Shown piece by piece: positions 9,347 to 16,998 of a stretch of 30,398 bases of DNA (positions are counted from its first letter, which is position 1; each line of letters opens with the position of its first letter). A program made the translations under genes and the position numbers. The stretch comes from an uncultured Clostridia bacterium (lineage in GTDB: Bacteria > Bacillota > Clostridia > Christensenellales > DTU072). The stretch lies in contig CALVOD010000005.1 in the NCBI GenBank assembly GCA_944350065.1, positions 1 through 30,398 of the forward strand, in the 5' to 3' direction. The notes below the pieces were generated by a model. That model was not told where the DNA came from and made no database searches. It was given only the letters and a program-made list of their open reading frames with translations.

Positions 9347-12300
9347 CTATTCCTCGTCGTCGCCTTCGAATTCGCTTTTGAGCAGATCTTCGCCGTCGAG
9401 ATAGCCCGCGTCGGTGAAATCGGATATCGAATCGCCGCCTAAAGGCTCGTCATCGTCGTCGTCGAATATGCTGTCGAGAGAGCTTCCGGCAGGAATGTCG
9501 GAATTGCCGCCGTTACCTTCGGTAAGATCTGCAAACAATCCCGCGATGTCTTCGTCGCCGCCATCGTCTTCAAAAAGCGAACCGCCCTTGTCGCCGATAA
9601 GGTCGAGCGACATATCCTTGAAGTCTTCGTCGCCCGCGGGTCTCTGAATGACCGGTTCGTATGCGGGAAGATCTTCGTCAAGCTCGGAAAGCTCCACTTC
9701 GGCGTTGGTGTCGGTAAGAAGTTTCATATCGAGGCACAGCGACTGCATCTCTTTCTTCAAAACCTTGAACGCTTCGGGAAGTCCGGGCTCCGCCGTTACG
9801 TTGGACTTGATTATGGAGTCGAATATCTTCTGTCTGCCCATAACGTCGTCCGACTTGACGGTAAGCATTTCCTGAAGGATATTGGCAGCGCCGTACGCTT
9901 CGAGCGCCCACACTTCCATTTCGCCGAAACGCTGTCCGCCGAATTGCGCTTTGCCGCCGAGGGGCTGCTGCGTGACGAGCGAATACGGTCCCACCGAACG
10001 GGCGTGGATCTTGTCGTCGACGAGGTGAATGAGCTTGAGCATGTACATGTAACCCACGGTGACTGGATTTTCGAATTTTTCGCCCGTTCTGCCGTCGTAA
10101 ACGGTAAGTTTGCCGTGCTCGGGAAGTTTGTTCTCGCGGAACATTTCCTGTATGTCAAGCTCGGTAGCTCCGTCGAAAACGGGAGTCGCCACTTTCATAC
10201 CGAGCAAATTGGCTACGAGTCCCAAGTGGACTTCGAGCACCTGACCGATATTCATACGGCTCGGAACGCCGAGAGGATTGAGCACTATCTGCAAAGGAGT
10301 GCCGTCCGCAAGGAAAGGCATGTCCTCTTTGGGAAGCACGCGGGAAATAACGCCTTTATTGCCGTGACGTCCCGCCATCTTGTCGCCGACGCCTATCTTC
10401 CTCTTCTGCGCGATGTAAACTCTGACCATCATATTGACGCCGGGATTCAGCTCGTCCTTGTTGGCACGGGTGAATATCTTGACGTCGACGACGGTGCCGC
10501 CTTCGCCGTTGGGAACTTTGAGGGAAACGTCGCGCACTTCTCTCGCCTTCTCGCCGAATATGGCGCGGAGCAGTCTTTCTTCGGGGGTGAGTTCGGTCTC
10601 GCCCTTCGGGGTAACTTTACCGACGAGGTAATCGCCCGAATGAACTTCGGCGCCTATCATTACGATACCGTTCTCGTCGAGGTTCTTGAGAAGGTCTTCG
10701 CTGACGTTGGGTATGTCGCGGGTGATCTGCTCCTCGCCGAGACGGGTGTCGCGGCATTCGAGCTCGTATTCTTCTATATGGATAGAGGTGAATACGTCTT
10801 TCTTGACGAGCTCCTCGGAAATAAGGATAGCGTCCTCGTAGTTGTAGCCTTCCCAGGTCATGAAGCCGATGAGAATGTTTCTGCCGAGCGCGAGCTCGCC
10901 GTTCTCGGTCGAAGGACCGTCGGCAAGCGTGTCGCCCGCTTTGACTACGTCGCCCTTATGCACGACGGGCTTCTGGTTGATGCAGGTGCCCTGGTTGCTG
11001 CGGACGAATTTCTGAAGTTCGTAAGTATGAACGATACCGTCGGAATCCTTGACGTCTATCTTGTCGGCGCTCACGTAAGTGACGACGCCGTCTTCCTTGG
11101 CAAGCGTGCAAACGCCGGAGTCGTGAGCCACTCTGTATTCCATGCCCGTGCCCACGATAGGAGCTTCGGGACGGAGCAGCGGCACCGCCTGACGTTGCAT
11201 GTTCGAGCCCATCAACGCGCGGTTCGCGTCGTCGTTCTCGAGGAAGGGTATCAGCGACGTAGCTATGGATACCAATTGCTGAGGCGAAACGTCCATATAA
11301 TCTACCCTGTCGCTCTCGTACTCTTTGATGAGGTCGCGATATCTGCAGGTAACGCGCTTATTGACGAAACGTCCCTCCTCGTCGAGGGGTTCGTTCGCCT
11401 GCGCGATAACGTATTTGTCTTCTTCGTCGGCGGCGAGGTATCTGACCTCGTCGGTGACCTTTCCGGTAGCTTTGTCGACTTTACGGTAAGGAGCTTCGAT
11501 AAATCCGTATTCGTTGACTTTGGCGTAGGAGCTCAAGGAAGTGATCAGACCGATGTTCTGTCCTTCGGGCGTCTCGATCGGGCACATCCTTCCGTAATGC
11601 GAGTGGTGAACGTCGCGGACTTCGAATCCCGCGCGCTCTCTGTTAAGACCTCCGGGCCCGAGAGCGGAAAGTTTTCTCTTGTGAGTGAGTTCCGCTATGG
11701 GGTTGGGCTGGTCCATGAACTGCGAAAGCTGCGAGGAGCCGAAGAACTCTCTTATCGCGCTCGACACGGGACGGATATTGATGAGAGAGGTGGGCGTAGC
11801 CTCGTTGGGATCCTGCGCCATCATTCTCTCGCGTACCACGCGTTCGAGACGCGCCATACCGATACGGAACTGGTTCTGCAAAAGTTCGCCTACCGAACGC
11901 ACTCTGCGGTTCGAGAGGTGGTCGATATTGTCGGGGCTGTGGAAGCCGATACGCAGTTCCTTGTTGTAGAAACGCATATTGACGTTGTAGTTCATCGTGG
12001 CGATGATGTCGTCTACCGAAATGTGCTTGAGCACGAGAGTATCGACGTTGGCTTTGATCGCCGCTTTGAGCTTCTCCATGTCGCCCGCCGCGCTCTCGAG
12101 GAGAGGCAGAAGGTTGGGATAATAAACTTTCTCGGTAATGCCGAGCTCGCGAGGATCGCAATCGACGTATCCCTTGAGGTCTACGGTGTTGTTGCCGATG
12201 ACCTTGACGGGAGGAAGTTTATCCATATCCTCGATGTTCTTGAGCCAGACTTCGTTCAAGCCGGAATTCTGAATGTATTCCGCTTGCTCCTCGGTGATGG

Positions 12301-13231
12301 TGTCGCCCGCTTTGACGACTATTTCGCCGTCCACGACAACGTCTTTCGCGGCTACCTGCTCGGTGATGCGGTTGGCGAGCGAAAGATGTTTATTGAATTT
12401 ATATCTGCCGACTTTGCTGAGGTCGTAACGTCTCGTATCGAAGAAAAGATTGTTGAGGTGGGAATCCACGGCGTTGGCGGTGGGCACTTCGCCGGGCTTC
12501 AGCTTGCGGTAAACGTCGACTTTCGCCGCTTCTACGGTCTGAACGTCGCCGTCCTTTTCGCAGGAACGGATGATCATATCGTCGTTACCGAATATTTCGA
12601 GGATCTCCTCGGTGGTGCCGTATCCGAGAGCGCGCAGCAAAAGCGTCGCGGAAATTTTACGCTGACGGTCTACGCGGACGGAAAGCGTGCCCGCCGAATC
12701 CTGTATGAACTCCAACCACGCGCCGCGAGAAGGAATAACCGTCGTTTCGTAACGCAGAATGCCGTTCTTGTCGGCAACGCCTTTGGCGGTATAGACGCCG
12801 GGGCTCCTTACGAGCTGGCTTACCACCACGCGTTCCGCGCCGTTGATGATGAACGTGCCGTTCTCGGTCATCTTCGGGAATTCGCCCATAAAAACTTCGG
12901 AATCGATAATTTTGCCGGTGTCTCTTACCGTCAAACGAACCTTGACTCTCAACGGAATGGTATAGGTCGCGTCGTGGTTTTTACACTCCTTCGCGGAATA
13001 CTTGCACTCCCCTTTAAGGTTATGCTCGAGGAACTCCAGTTCGATTTTGTTACCGAAGTCCGTTATCGGGGAGAAGTCGTCGAGAACTTCGCGGATGCCC
13101 TGATTCACGAAGGCGTCGTAAGAGTTCTTCTGCACCTCAATAAGATAGGGAATGTCTAAGATATCTTTGATTTTGCTGAAAGACCATCTTTCGACATTCC
13201 CACGCTTGATTTTGTGGATTCTTTGAGACAT
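9347..13231 (-). CDS. rpoB: DNA-directed RNA polymerase beta subunit
   Basis: This is a 1294-residue beta subunit. The start MSQRIHKIKRGNVERWSF at 13231 has an AAGGAG site; an in-frame ATG 38 codons earlier lies in the leader and is rejected. The rifampicin pocket (about 496-560) reads GSSQLSQFMDQPNPIAEL then THKRKLSALGPGG, with E. coli D516, H526 and S531 equivalents intact but R529 replaced by K. The C-terminal signature KAQFGGQRFGEMEVWALEAY is present in the expected place. After the usual end (about residue 1187) the protein continues for roughly 105 residues rich in Asp, Glu, Gly and Ser, ending FEGDDEE, which is longer than typical Bacillota RpoB. rpoC follows in the same operon. Confidence 0.98.
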   Translation of the reverse strand: MSQRIHKIKRGNVERWSFSKIKDILDIPYLIEVQKNSYDAFVNQGIREVLDDFSPITDFGNKIELEFLEHNLKGECKYSAKECKNHDATYTIPLRVKVRLTVRDTGKIIDSEVFMGEFPKMTENGTFIINGAERVVVSQLVRSPGVYTAKGVADKNGILRYETTVIPSRGAWLEFIQDSAGTLSVRVDRQRKISATLLLRALGYGTTEEILEIFGNDDMIIRSCEKDGDVQTVEAAKVDVYRKLKPGEVPTANAVDSHLNNLFFDTRRYDLSKVGRYKFNKHLSLANRITEQVAAKDVVVDGEIVVKAGDTITEEQAEYIQNSGLNEVWLKNIEDMDKLPPVKVIGNNTVDLKGYVDCDPRELGITEKVYYPNLLPLLESAAGDMEKLKAAIKANVDTLVLKHISVDDIIATMNYNVNMRFYNKELRIGFHSPDNIDHLSNRRVRSVGELLQNQFRIGMARLERVVRERMMAQDPNEATPTSLINIRPVSSAIREFFGSSQLSQFMDQPNPIAELTHKRKLSALGPGGLNRERAGFEVRDVHHSHYGRMCPIETPEGQNIGLITSLSSYAKVNEYGFIEAPYRKVDKATGKVTDEVRYLAADEEDKYVIAQANEPLDEEGRFVNKRVTCRYRDLIKEYESDRVDYMDVSPQQLVSIATSLIPFLENDDANRALMGSNMQRQAVPLLRPEAPIVGTGMEYRVAHDSGVCTLAKEDGVVTYVSADKIDVKDSDGIVHTYELQKFVRSNQGTCINQKPVVHKGDVVKAGDTLADGPSTENGELALGRNILIGFMTWEGYNYEDAILISEELVKKDVFTSIHIEEYELECRDTRLGEEQITRDIPNVSEDLLKNLDENGIVMIGAEVHSGDYLVGKVTPKGETELTPEERLLRAIFGEKAREVRDVSLKVPNGEGGTVVDVKIFTRANKDELNPGVNMMVRVYIAQKRKIGVGDKMAGRHGNKGVISRVLPKEDMPFLADGTPLQIVLNPLGVPSRMNIGQVLEVHLGLVANLLGMKVATPVFDGATELDIQEMFRENKLPEHGKLTVYDGRTGEKFENPVTVGYMYMLKLIHLVDDKIHARSVGPYSLVTQQPLGGKAQFGGQRFGEMEVWALEAYGAANILQEMLTVKSDDVMGRQKIFDSIIKSNVTAEPGLPEAFKVLKKEMQSLCLDMKLLTDTNAEVELSELDEDLPAYEPVIQRPAGDEDFKDMSLDLIGDKGGSLFEDDGGDEDIAGLFADLTEGNGGNSDIPAGSSLDSIFDDDDDEPLGGDSISDFTDAGYLDGEDLLKSEFEGDDEE

Positions 13232-13408
13232 TGTAACGCTCCTTGTAAAAAAATTGTACGTTGGCTTGCGCCTGTGCGTTTGGTTGCTGCATAACGGGGA
13301 CGAAAAACCTTCAAAGCTGTCGATTTCTGTCCCTTTTGTACTCAAACAACGGAAAATCCGGCACTTTTAAAAGTTTACGGCGTATATAAATCCATTATAA
13401 TCGTACAG
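13232..13408 (-). other. Long rpoB 5' leader
   Basis: From the predicted start near 13408 the rpoB leader is about 177 nt. It contains GGGAC ... GTCCC arms (about 13297-13333) that could close a stem, and a run of seven T (minus strand) shortly before the AAGGAG site. I cannot assign it to a known leader family. An attenuator or autoregulatory site is possible, but no clean terminator hairpin precedes the T run. Confidence 0.4.
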
Positions 13409-13414
13409 ATTAGC

Positions 13415-13444
13415 AGTTTATCATCCCGAAGGGGAGGTTGTCAA
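13415..13444 (-). promoter_or_regulatory. Promoter of rpoB-rpoC-metK
   Basis: TTGACA (13444-13439) is perfect; TAAACT (13420-13415) matches 4 of 6 and is preceded by TGA, giving an extended -10. The spacer is 18 bp. The upstream flank (13445-13490) is almost pure A/T, like an UP element, and shares AAACGCTTGACA with the promoter at 72-100. A TATAAT at about 13394-13399 lacks a partner -35 and is a second-choice start. Confidence 0.7.
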
Positions 13445-13509
13445 GCGTTTTATATAATAAATTTAATATAATTAAATTTTAATATATAATAGCGCGGCGG
13501 GCGTGCGTG

Positions 13510-13518
13510 TGGTATAAT
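13510..13518 (+). promoter_or_regulatory. Extended -10 promoter of rqcP-ispDF, predicted leaderless start
   Basis: TGG-TATAAT is a perfect extended -10; no good -35 hexamer lies 16-18 bp upstream (that position is G/C-rich). The rqcP ATG at 13525 begins 6 nt after the -10, so transcription should start at the A of the ATG. No ribosome binding site is present. The promoter is divergent from that of rpoB, about 70 bp away. Confidence 0.7.
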
Positions 13519-13524
13519 GTGCGT

Positions 13525-13785
13525 ATGAGACTTGACAAATTTTTGAAAGTATCGAGAATAATTAAAAGGCGCACCGTCGCGAACGAAGCGTGCGATCTCG
13601 AGCGCGTGAGCGTAAACGGGAAGCCGGCGAAGCCGTCCAAGGAATTGAAGGAAGGCGACGTTATCGCCATAAGGTTCGGGGACAAGGAAGCGAAATTCCG
13701 CGTACTGCGGGTACCGGAAGGCAACGTATCCAAATCGGGCTCGTCGGAGTTATACGAAGTCGCGGAGGACAGCGATGAGATTTGA
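13525..13785 (+). CDS. rqcP: RqcP-type S4-domain RNA-binding protein (YabO family)
   Basis: This 86-residue S4-domain protein starts MRLDKFLKVSRIIKRRT, very close to the start of Bacillus subtilis YabO/RqcP, and has the same length. RqcP works with RqcH in ribosome-associated quality control, helping tRNA-Ala movement on stalled 50S subunits during C-terminal alanine tailing. The S4 fold spans about residues 1-60, with VSVNGKPAKPSKELKEGD as the usual strand-turn. The choice of ATG at 13525 rests on this match; an upstream in-frame GTG at 13507 lies in the promoter. It overlaps ispDF by 11 bp, so the two are coupled. The Hsp15 (HslR) family is the alternative, but the short length favours RqcP. 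Confidence 0.9.
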   Translation: MRLDKFLKVSRIIKRRTVANEACDLERVSVNGKPAKPSKELKEGDVIAIRFGDKEAKFRVLRVPEGNVSKSGSSELYEVAEDSDEI

Positions 13786-14881
13786 CGCCGTAATAGTAGC
13801 AGCGGGTAAAAGCGAACGCGCCGCCGGCAACAAAATGGAATTCGTTATCGGTAACGACACCGTTTTATCGAGAGCGGCAGGCGTATTTTACGGGATAAAA
13901 GAGATAGAGCGCATCGTACTCGTGGTACGTAAAGACGAAATAGATTTTGCTCAATCGGTAATTTCGGAATACGACGCGAGCCGATTCCGCATAGTAATCG
14001 GCGGCGAAAGCCGCTCGCAATCGGTACGCAACGGATTGGAAGCGACGGTATCCGAAGGGGTGCTGATACACGACGGCGCGCGGCCGTTCGTATCCGAAAA
14101 GACCGTTTTCGCGGTAATGAACGCGGTCGAGCAATACGGTTCGGGGGTCCCCGCCCTGCCGGTAAACGATTCGGTACGCTCCGTAAAGGAAGGCGTCGTG
14201 ACGGGCGCGATATCGCGCGAAGACCTTTATGCGGTGCAAACGCCGCAGGGATTTTTGCGTGCTGAGCTTTTAAAAGCGTTCGGGAGCGCCGGCGGAAAGG
14301 AATATGCCGACGAAAGCCTCATGTACAGCGAGCATATAGCGCCGGCGCACATCGTCGAAGGCGACGAAAGGAACGTGAAAATAACCACGCGCGGCGACTA
14401 TGGTGCGTTGAATTCGCGCGTCGGTATCGGTTACGACATACACGCGCTTGCACCTTTCAGAAAACTGGTTATCGGCGGTATCGAGATAGCGCACGAAATG
14501 GGTTCGGTCGCTCATTCGGACGGCGATATGGCGATACACGCGCTGATAGACGCGCTGCTCGCGGCGATAGGCGAAAGCGATATCGGCACACATTTTCCGC
14601 CGGACGATCCCAAATATTTGGACGCGGACAGCGCGCTGATGCTGACGGACACGGTGGAATTGTGCAAAAGAGCCAACTACAAAATCGTGTCGTGCAGCAT
14701 CATAATCATCGCCGAAAAGCCGAAACTTGCCGATTATATTCCCGTAATGCGGGTAAAAATAGCAAATTTACTGGGCGTTACCATCTCCGACGTGGCGATA
14801 GCCGCCAAGACCAACGAAGGCGTAGGCGAGATAGGCAAAGGCAGAGCGATAGCCGCATACGCGTCCGCGGTGGTGTGCTGA
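13775..14881 (+). CDS. ispDF: Bifunctional IspD/IspF isoprenoid (MEP pathway) enzyme
   Basis: This 368-residue fusion carries out steps 3 and 5 of the MEP pathway. The IspD half (about 1-207) makes CDP-methylerythritol; it has VAAGKSERAAGNK at the N-terminus (a loose version of the nucleotide loop), IHDGARPFVS (about 88-97) and QTPQGF (about 155-160). The IspF half (about 211-368) is the 2,4-cyclodiphosphate synthase, with GYDIHAL and HSDGD metal ligands and the terminal TNEGVGEIGKG. IspE, the step between, is not in the window. A GGAGG site precedes the ATG inside the end of rqcP. The stop codon abuts, without a gap, the stop of the convergent gene. Confidence 0.95.
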   Translation: MRFDAVIVAAGKSERAAGNKMEFVIGNDTVLSRAAGVFYGIKEIERIVLVVRKDEIDFAQSVISEYDASRFRIVIGGESRSQSVRNGLEATVSEGVLIHDGARPFVSEKTVFAVMNAVEQYGSGVPALPVNDSVRSVKEGVVTGAISREDLYAVQTPQGFLRAELLKAFGSAGGKEYADESLMYSEHIAPAHIVEGDERNVKITTRGDYGALNSRVGIGYDIHALAPFRKLVIGGIEIAHEMGSVAHSDGDMAIHALIDALLAAIGESDIGTHFPPDDPKYLDADSALMLTDTVELCKRANYKIVSCSIIIIAEKPKLADYIPVMRVKIANLLGVTISDVAIAAKTNEGVGEIGKGRAIAAYASAVVC

Positions 14882-15184
14882 CTAATCTTTGAGTCTCGTA
14901 GCGCAGCTCGTACGGAAAAGTTTATCCTGAACGAGAATGGAGGTCGCCGTGCAACGGCGATCTTTATTATACACGCAATCGCATTCGCACTGTACGATGG
15001 CGGGAGCGTCGGACAAAAATTCGTCGGCGGCTTCGAGCTCGGCGAAAGTCTGTTCGAGGGCGCCGCCCACTCTTTTCAGTTTGGAAGCGCAACGCCCCTT
15101 TTCGTCGATGCCTATGACGGGCGCGTTGCAATGATTTTTCAAATTATGCTGGCAGTTTACGGTCTTGCATTTAAGTTGTTCCAT
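14882..15184 (-). CDS. Cysteine-rich DUF1540-like protein
   Basis: This 100-residue protein has two cysteine motifs of the DUF1540 kind, common in Clostridia and of unknown function. The first is residues about 5-32 (CKTVNCQHNLKNHCNAP ... C) and the second about 66-96 (CECDCVYNKDRRCTA ... C). Spacing suggests each could bind a metal. The middle (about 38-62) is a charged helix. A GAGGTG site precedes the ATG. The gene is convergent with ispDF with no spacer, and no terminator hairpin is seen for either. Its promoter probably lies between 15185 and 15250 and overlaps that of rplI; TATATT at about 15221-15226 (minus) is a candidate -10 without a good -35. Identification is by motif pattern only. 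Confidence 0.75.
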   Translation of the reverse strand: MEQLKCKTVNCQHNLKNHCNAPVIGIDEKGRCASKLKRVGGALEQTFAELEAADEFLSDAPAIVQCECDCVYNKDRRCTATSILVQDKLFRTSCATRLKD

Positions 15185-15247
15185 GTTTCACCTCGGAGTA
15201 AGTATGCGTAAAGGCGCGGTTAATATACCTTATCGTCATTTGCGGCG

Positions 15248-15276
15248 TTGACATCGGGCGCGTTAAATGGTAAACT
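15248..15276 (+). promoter_or_regulatory. Promoter of rplI
   Basis: TTGACA (15248-15253) is perfect; TAAACT (15271-15276) matches 4 of 6 and is preceded by TGG as an extended -10; the spacer is 17 bp. The predicted start is about 28 nt before the rplI ATG, leaving room for its AGGAGG site. The same TGG-TAAACT arrangement appears in the promoter at 23746-23774. Confidence 0.75.
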
Positions 15277-15310
15277 TGATAGGAAGACGAAGAAGGCACA
15301 GGAGGCAAAA

Positions 15311-15754
15311 ATGAAAGTTATTTTACTTGCAGATATACAGGGACACGGCAAAAAAGGCGATATCGTGACGGTAAACGACGGCTATGCGCGCAATTATCTG
15401 CTGCCCAAGAAGCTCGCCGCGGAAGCCACCAAATCGGTAATGAACGAAATCGAGCAAAAACTCGCGAAGGAAGCTAGACTCTTACGCGAAGAACGCGCGA
15501 AAGCGGAAGCGGTAGCGGAAAAAATGCGCGGAGCTTCCGTAGCCGTATACGTAAAGTGCGGCGACGGCAAAATGTACGGAAGCGTGACCGCGCAGGACGT
15601 TGCTGACGCGCTCAAAAAAGAAGGTTTCGACGTGGACAAAAAGAAAATCTCCATTAAAGAGACCATCAAATCCGTAGGCGTTTACGAAGCCGACGTCAAA
15701 ATTTACAAGGATATTTCCGTCAAAATCAAGATAGACGTGAAAAAAGCGGAATAA
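15311..15754 (+). CDS. rplI: 50S ribosomal protein L9
   Basis: This 147-residue protein has the full L9 layout: an N-terminal RNA-binding domain starting MKVILLADIQGHGKKGD with the NDGYARNYLLPKKLA signature, a long central helix (about 42-75), and a C-terminal domain ending in IDVKKAE. L9 binds 23S rRNA near the L1 stalk and helps reading-frame maintenance. An AGGAGG site is 5 nt before the ATG; an in-frame TTG at 15248 is the promoter -35 and is rejected. Here L9 stands alone, without rpsF-ssb-rpsR or dnaB next to it, in a unit that interrupts the ribosomal/RNA polymerase block. Confidence 0.97.
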   Translation: MKVILLADIQGHGKKGDIVTVNDGYARNYLLPKKLAAEATKSVMNEIEQKLAKEARLLREERAKAEAVAEKMRGASVAVYVKCGDGKMYGSVTAQDVADALKKEGFDVDKKKISIKETIKSVGVYEADVKIYKDISVKIKIDVKKAE

Positions 15755-15780
15755 TATCTGCTCACCCTGCCGAAACGACC

Positions 15781-15811
15781 GAAACCCGCTATTAAGGCGG
15801 GTTTCTTTTTA
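15781..15811 (+). terminator. Rho-independent terminator of rplI
   Basis: GAAACCCGC / GCGGGTTTC form a 9-bp stem with a 7-nt loop, followed by TTTTTAT on the plus strand, 26 bp after the rplI stop. Confidence 0.9.
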
Positions 15812-15833
15812 TGCGAAGCGGCGTTGACGCCGC

Positions 15834-15875
15834 AAAAAAAAGAACGCGCCGAAACCGTAACAGTTCCGACACGTT
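15834..15875 (-). terminator. Probable rho-independent terminator of rplL
   Basis: On the minus strand AACGTGTCG (15875-15867) can pair with CGGCGCGTT (15851-15843) over 9 bp including two G-U pairs, with a 15-nt loop, and is followed by CTTTTTTTT. It lies about 50 bp after the rplL stop and separates the ribosomal unit from rplI. Confidence 0.65.
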
Positions 15876-15924
15876 ACTTTAGTTGCTTTATTAAGCGACT
15901 GCGGTTAATAAATTATTGCCGCAA

Positions 15925-16305
15925 TTACTTGATTTCGACTTCGGCGCCTGCCGCTTTGAGTTTCTCGGCGAGCTGATCGGCAGCTTCTTTCGCGATACCC
16001 TCTTTAACAGCCTTAGGAGCGCTCTCGACGAGAGCTTTGGCCTCGACGAGGCTGAGTCCGGGAAGAGCTTCACGGACAGCTTTGATAACGGCGATCTTGT
16101 TGCCGCCGATAGCGGTGAGGACAACGTCGAACTCCGTCTTCTCTTCTTCAACAGCCGCCGCGGGAGCCGCGCCGCCTGCCGCGGGAGCCGCCACTGCCGC
16201 CGCCGCGCTTACACCGAATTCCTCCTCGAGAGCCTTAACGAGGTCGTTGAGCTCGAGAACGGTCAAAGTCTTTACTTCTTCTACTAATTTTTTGATATCA
16301 GCCAT
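15925..16305 (-). CDS. rplL: 50S ribosomal protein L7/L12
   Basis: This 126-residue stalk protein recruits GTPase translation factors. It has the N-terminal dimerisation helix (MADIKKLVEEVKTLTVLEL), an Ala/Pro hinge (about 34-50) and the C-terminal factor-binding domain with KIAVIKAVRE and LVEAKALVE. An AAGGAG site precedes the ATG, and rplJ lies 38 bp upstream. rpoB does not follow it as usual: a convergent plus-strand gene and a terminator come next. Confidence 0.98.
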   Translation of the reverse strand: MADIKKLVEEVKTLTVLELNDLVKALEEEFGVSAAAAVAAPAAGGAAPAAAVEEEKTEFDVVLTAIGGNKIAVIKAVREALPGLSLVEAKALVESAPKAVKEGIAKEAADQLAEKLKAAGAEVEIK

Positions 16306-16343
16306 TGTTATTCTCCTTAATAATCTCTTAAATTTGTAATTGG

Positions 16344-16847
16344 TTAGGCGTTAGCCTCTTGCTTCTTCGCAATAGCGTCGATAACTCTTGCGAATGCGGC
16401 GATGGGCGCTTGCAGCATTCCGAGAACCTGAGCGATGAGCCCTTCTCTGGACGGCAGCGACGCGAGTTTCTTGCAGCCGGCTTCGTCGAGGAATATTCCG
16501 TCGACCATTCCGCACTTGATCTTCATCTTCTTGAAAGCTGCGGACTTGTCGCTCGCCACTTTGGCGGGTGCGGCAAGATTTTCGCCGCCGAACGCTACCG
16601 CGGTGGGTCCGTTCAGCGCTTCGTCGAACTGGGTGTAGCCGAGTTCGTTGAAAGCGAGTTTCAGAAGTCTGTTCTTGATTACGGCGTATTTGACGTCGTT
16701 CTTACGGAATTCGTTACGAAGTTCAGTATCTTGCGCAACGCTTATTCCGCAGTAATCGATGAGAACGACAGAGGAAGCGGAAGTGATCATCTTCTTGATC
16801 TCTTCGACCTGCTGCACTTTCTGTTCCATGATCGCTTTGGATGCCAT
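16344..16847 (-). CDS. rplJ: 50S ribosomal protein L10
   Basis: This 167-residue protein is the base of the L7/L12 stalk. It has an N-terminal rRNA-binding domain (KAIMEQKVQQVEEIKKMI ... YRG-like IDYCGIS segment), a NRLLKLAF segment, the GPTAVAFGGEN loop and a C-terminal helix that binds L7/L12 dimers. AGAAGGAGG lies upstream of the ATG. It has its own promoter and a structured leader typical of L10, so the rplJ-rplL pair can be expressed apart from rplKA. Confidence 0.97.
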   Translation of the reverse strand: MASKAIMEQKVQQVEEIKKMITSASSVVLIDYCGISVAQDTELRNEFRKNDVKYAVIKNRLLKLAFNELGYTQFDEALNGPTAVAFGGENLAAPAKVASDKSAAFKKMKIKCGMVDGIFLDEAGCKKLASLPSREGLIAQVLGMLQAPIAAFARVIDAIAKKQEANA

Positions 16848-16849
16848 AC

Positions 16850-16998
16850 ATACCTCCTTCTATAATTGAATAACTCCGTCCCGGAAGAAACGGAGTTATG
16901 ACGTGAAATCATAATCGGCATTTCTTCTGCGTACGCTCCTTAAAAAGGAATTATATCTTCCGACACGCACGGTCTTCGAAGGAATAGAGTTTAATGAC
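16850..16998 (-). ncRNA. Probable L10 leader (rplJL autoregulatory mRNA structure)
   Basis: The minus-strand leader contains TTCGAAGACCGTGCGT, then a loop and AAGGAGCGTACGC, in which GTGCGT and the ACGC segment can pair; this resembles the conserved core of bacterial L10 leaders, where free L10 or the L10-L12 complex binds and represses. A strong 10-bp hairpin ATAACTCCGT / ACGGAGTTAT (about 16871-16900) lies between this core and the ribosome binding site. It lacks a T run, so control may act on translation. The call is by pattern memory and needs a covariance-model check. Confidence 0.6.

Noticed and set aside
6191..9442. A very long plus-strand open frame opposite rpoC (over 1000 codons), and a similar one opposite rpoB at 9944-13159
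   Set aside because: Both are codon-bias shadows. The minus strand encodes RpoC and RpoB with all expected motifs, and the opposite frames show no family signature or ribosome binding site.
13232..13345. Longer RpoB starting 38 codons upstream
   Set aside because: The extra residues do not resemble RpoB, the upstream ATG lacks a ribosome binding site, and the ATG at 13231 has AAGGAG and the family start.
15820..15841. GCGGCG-TTGA-CGCCGC hairpin as an additional terminator
   Set aside because: It is followed by A and not T on the plus strand, and the T run lies on the wrong side on the minus strand.
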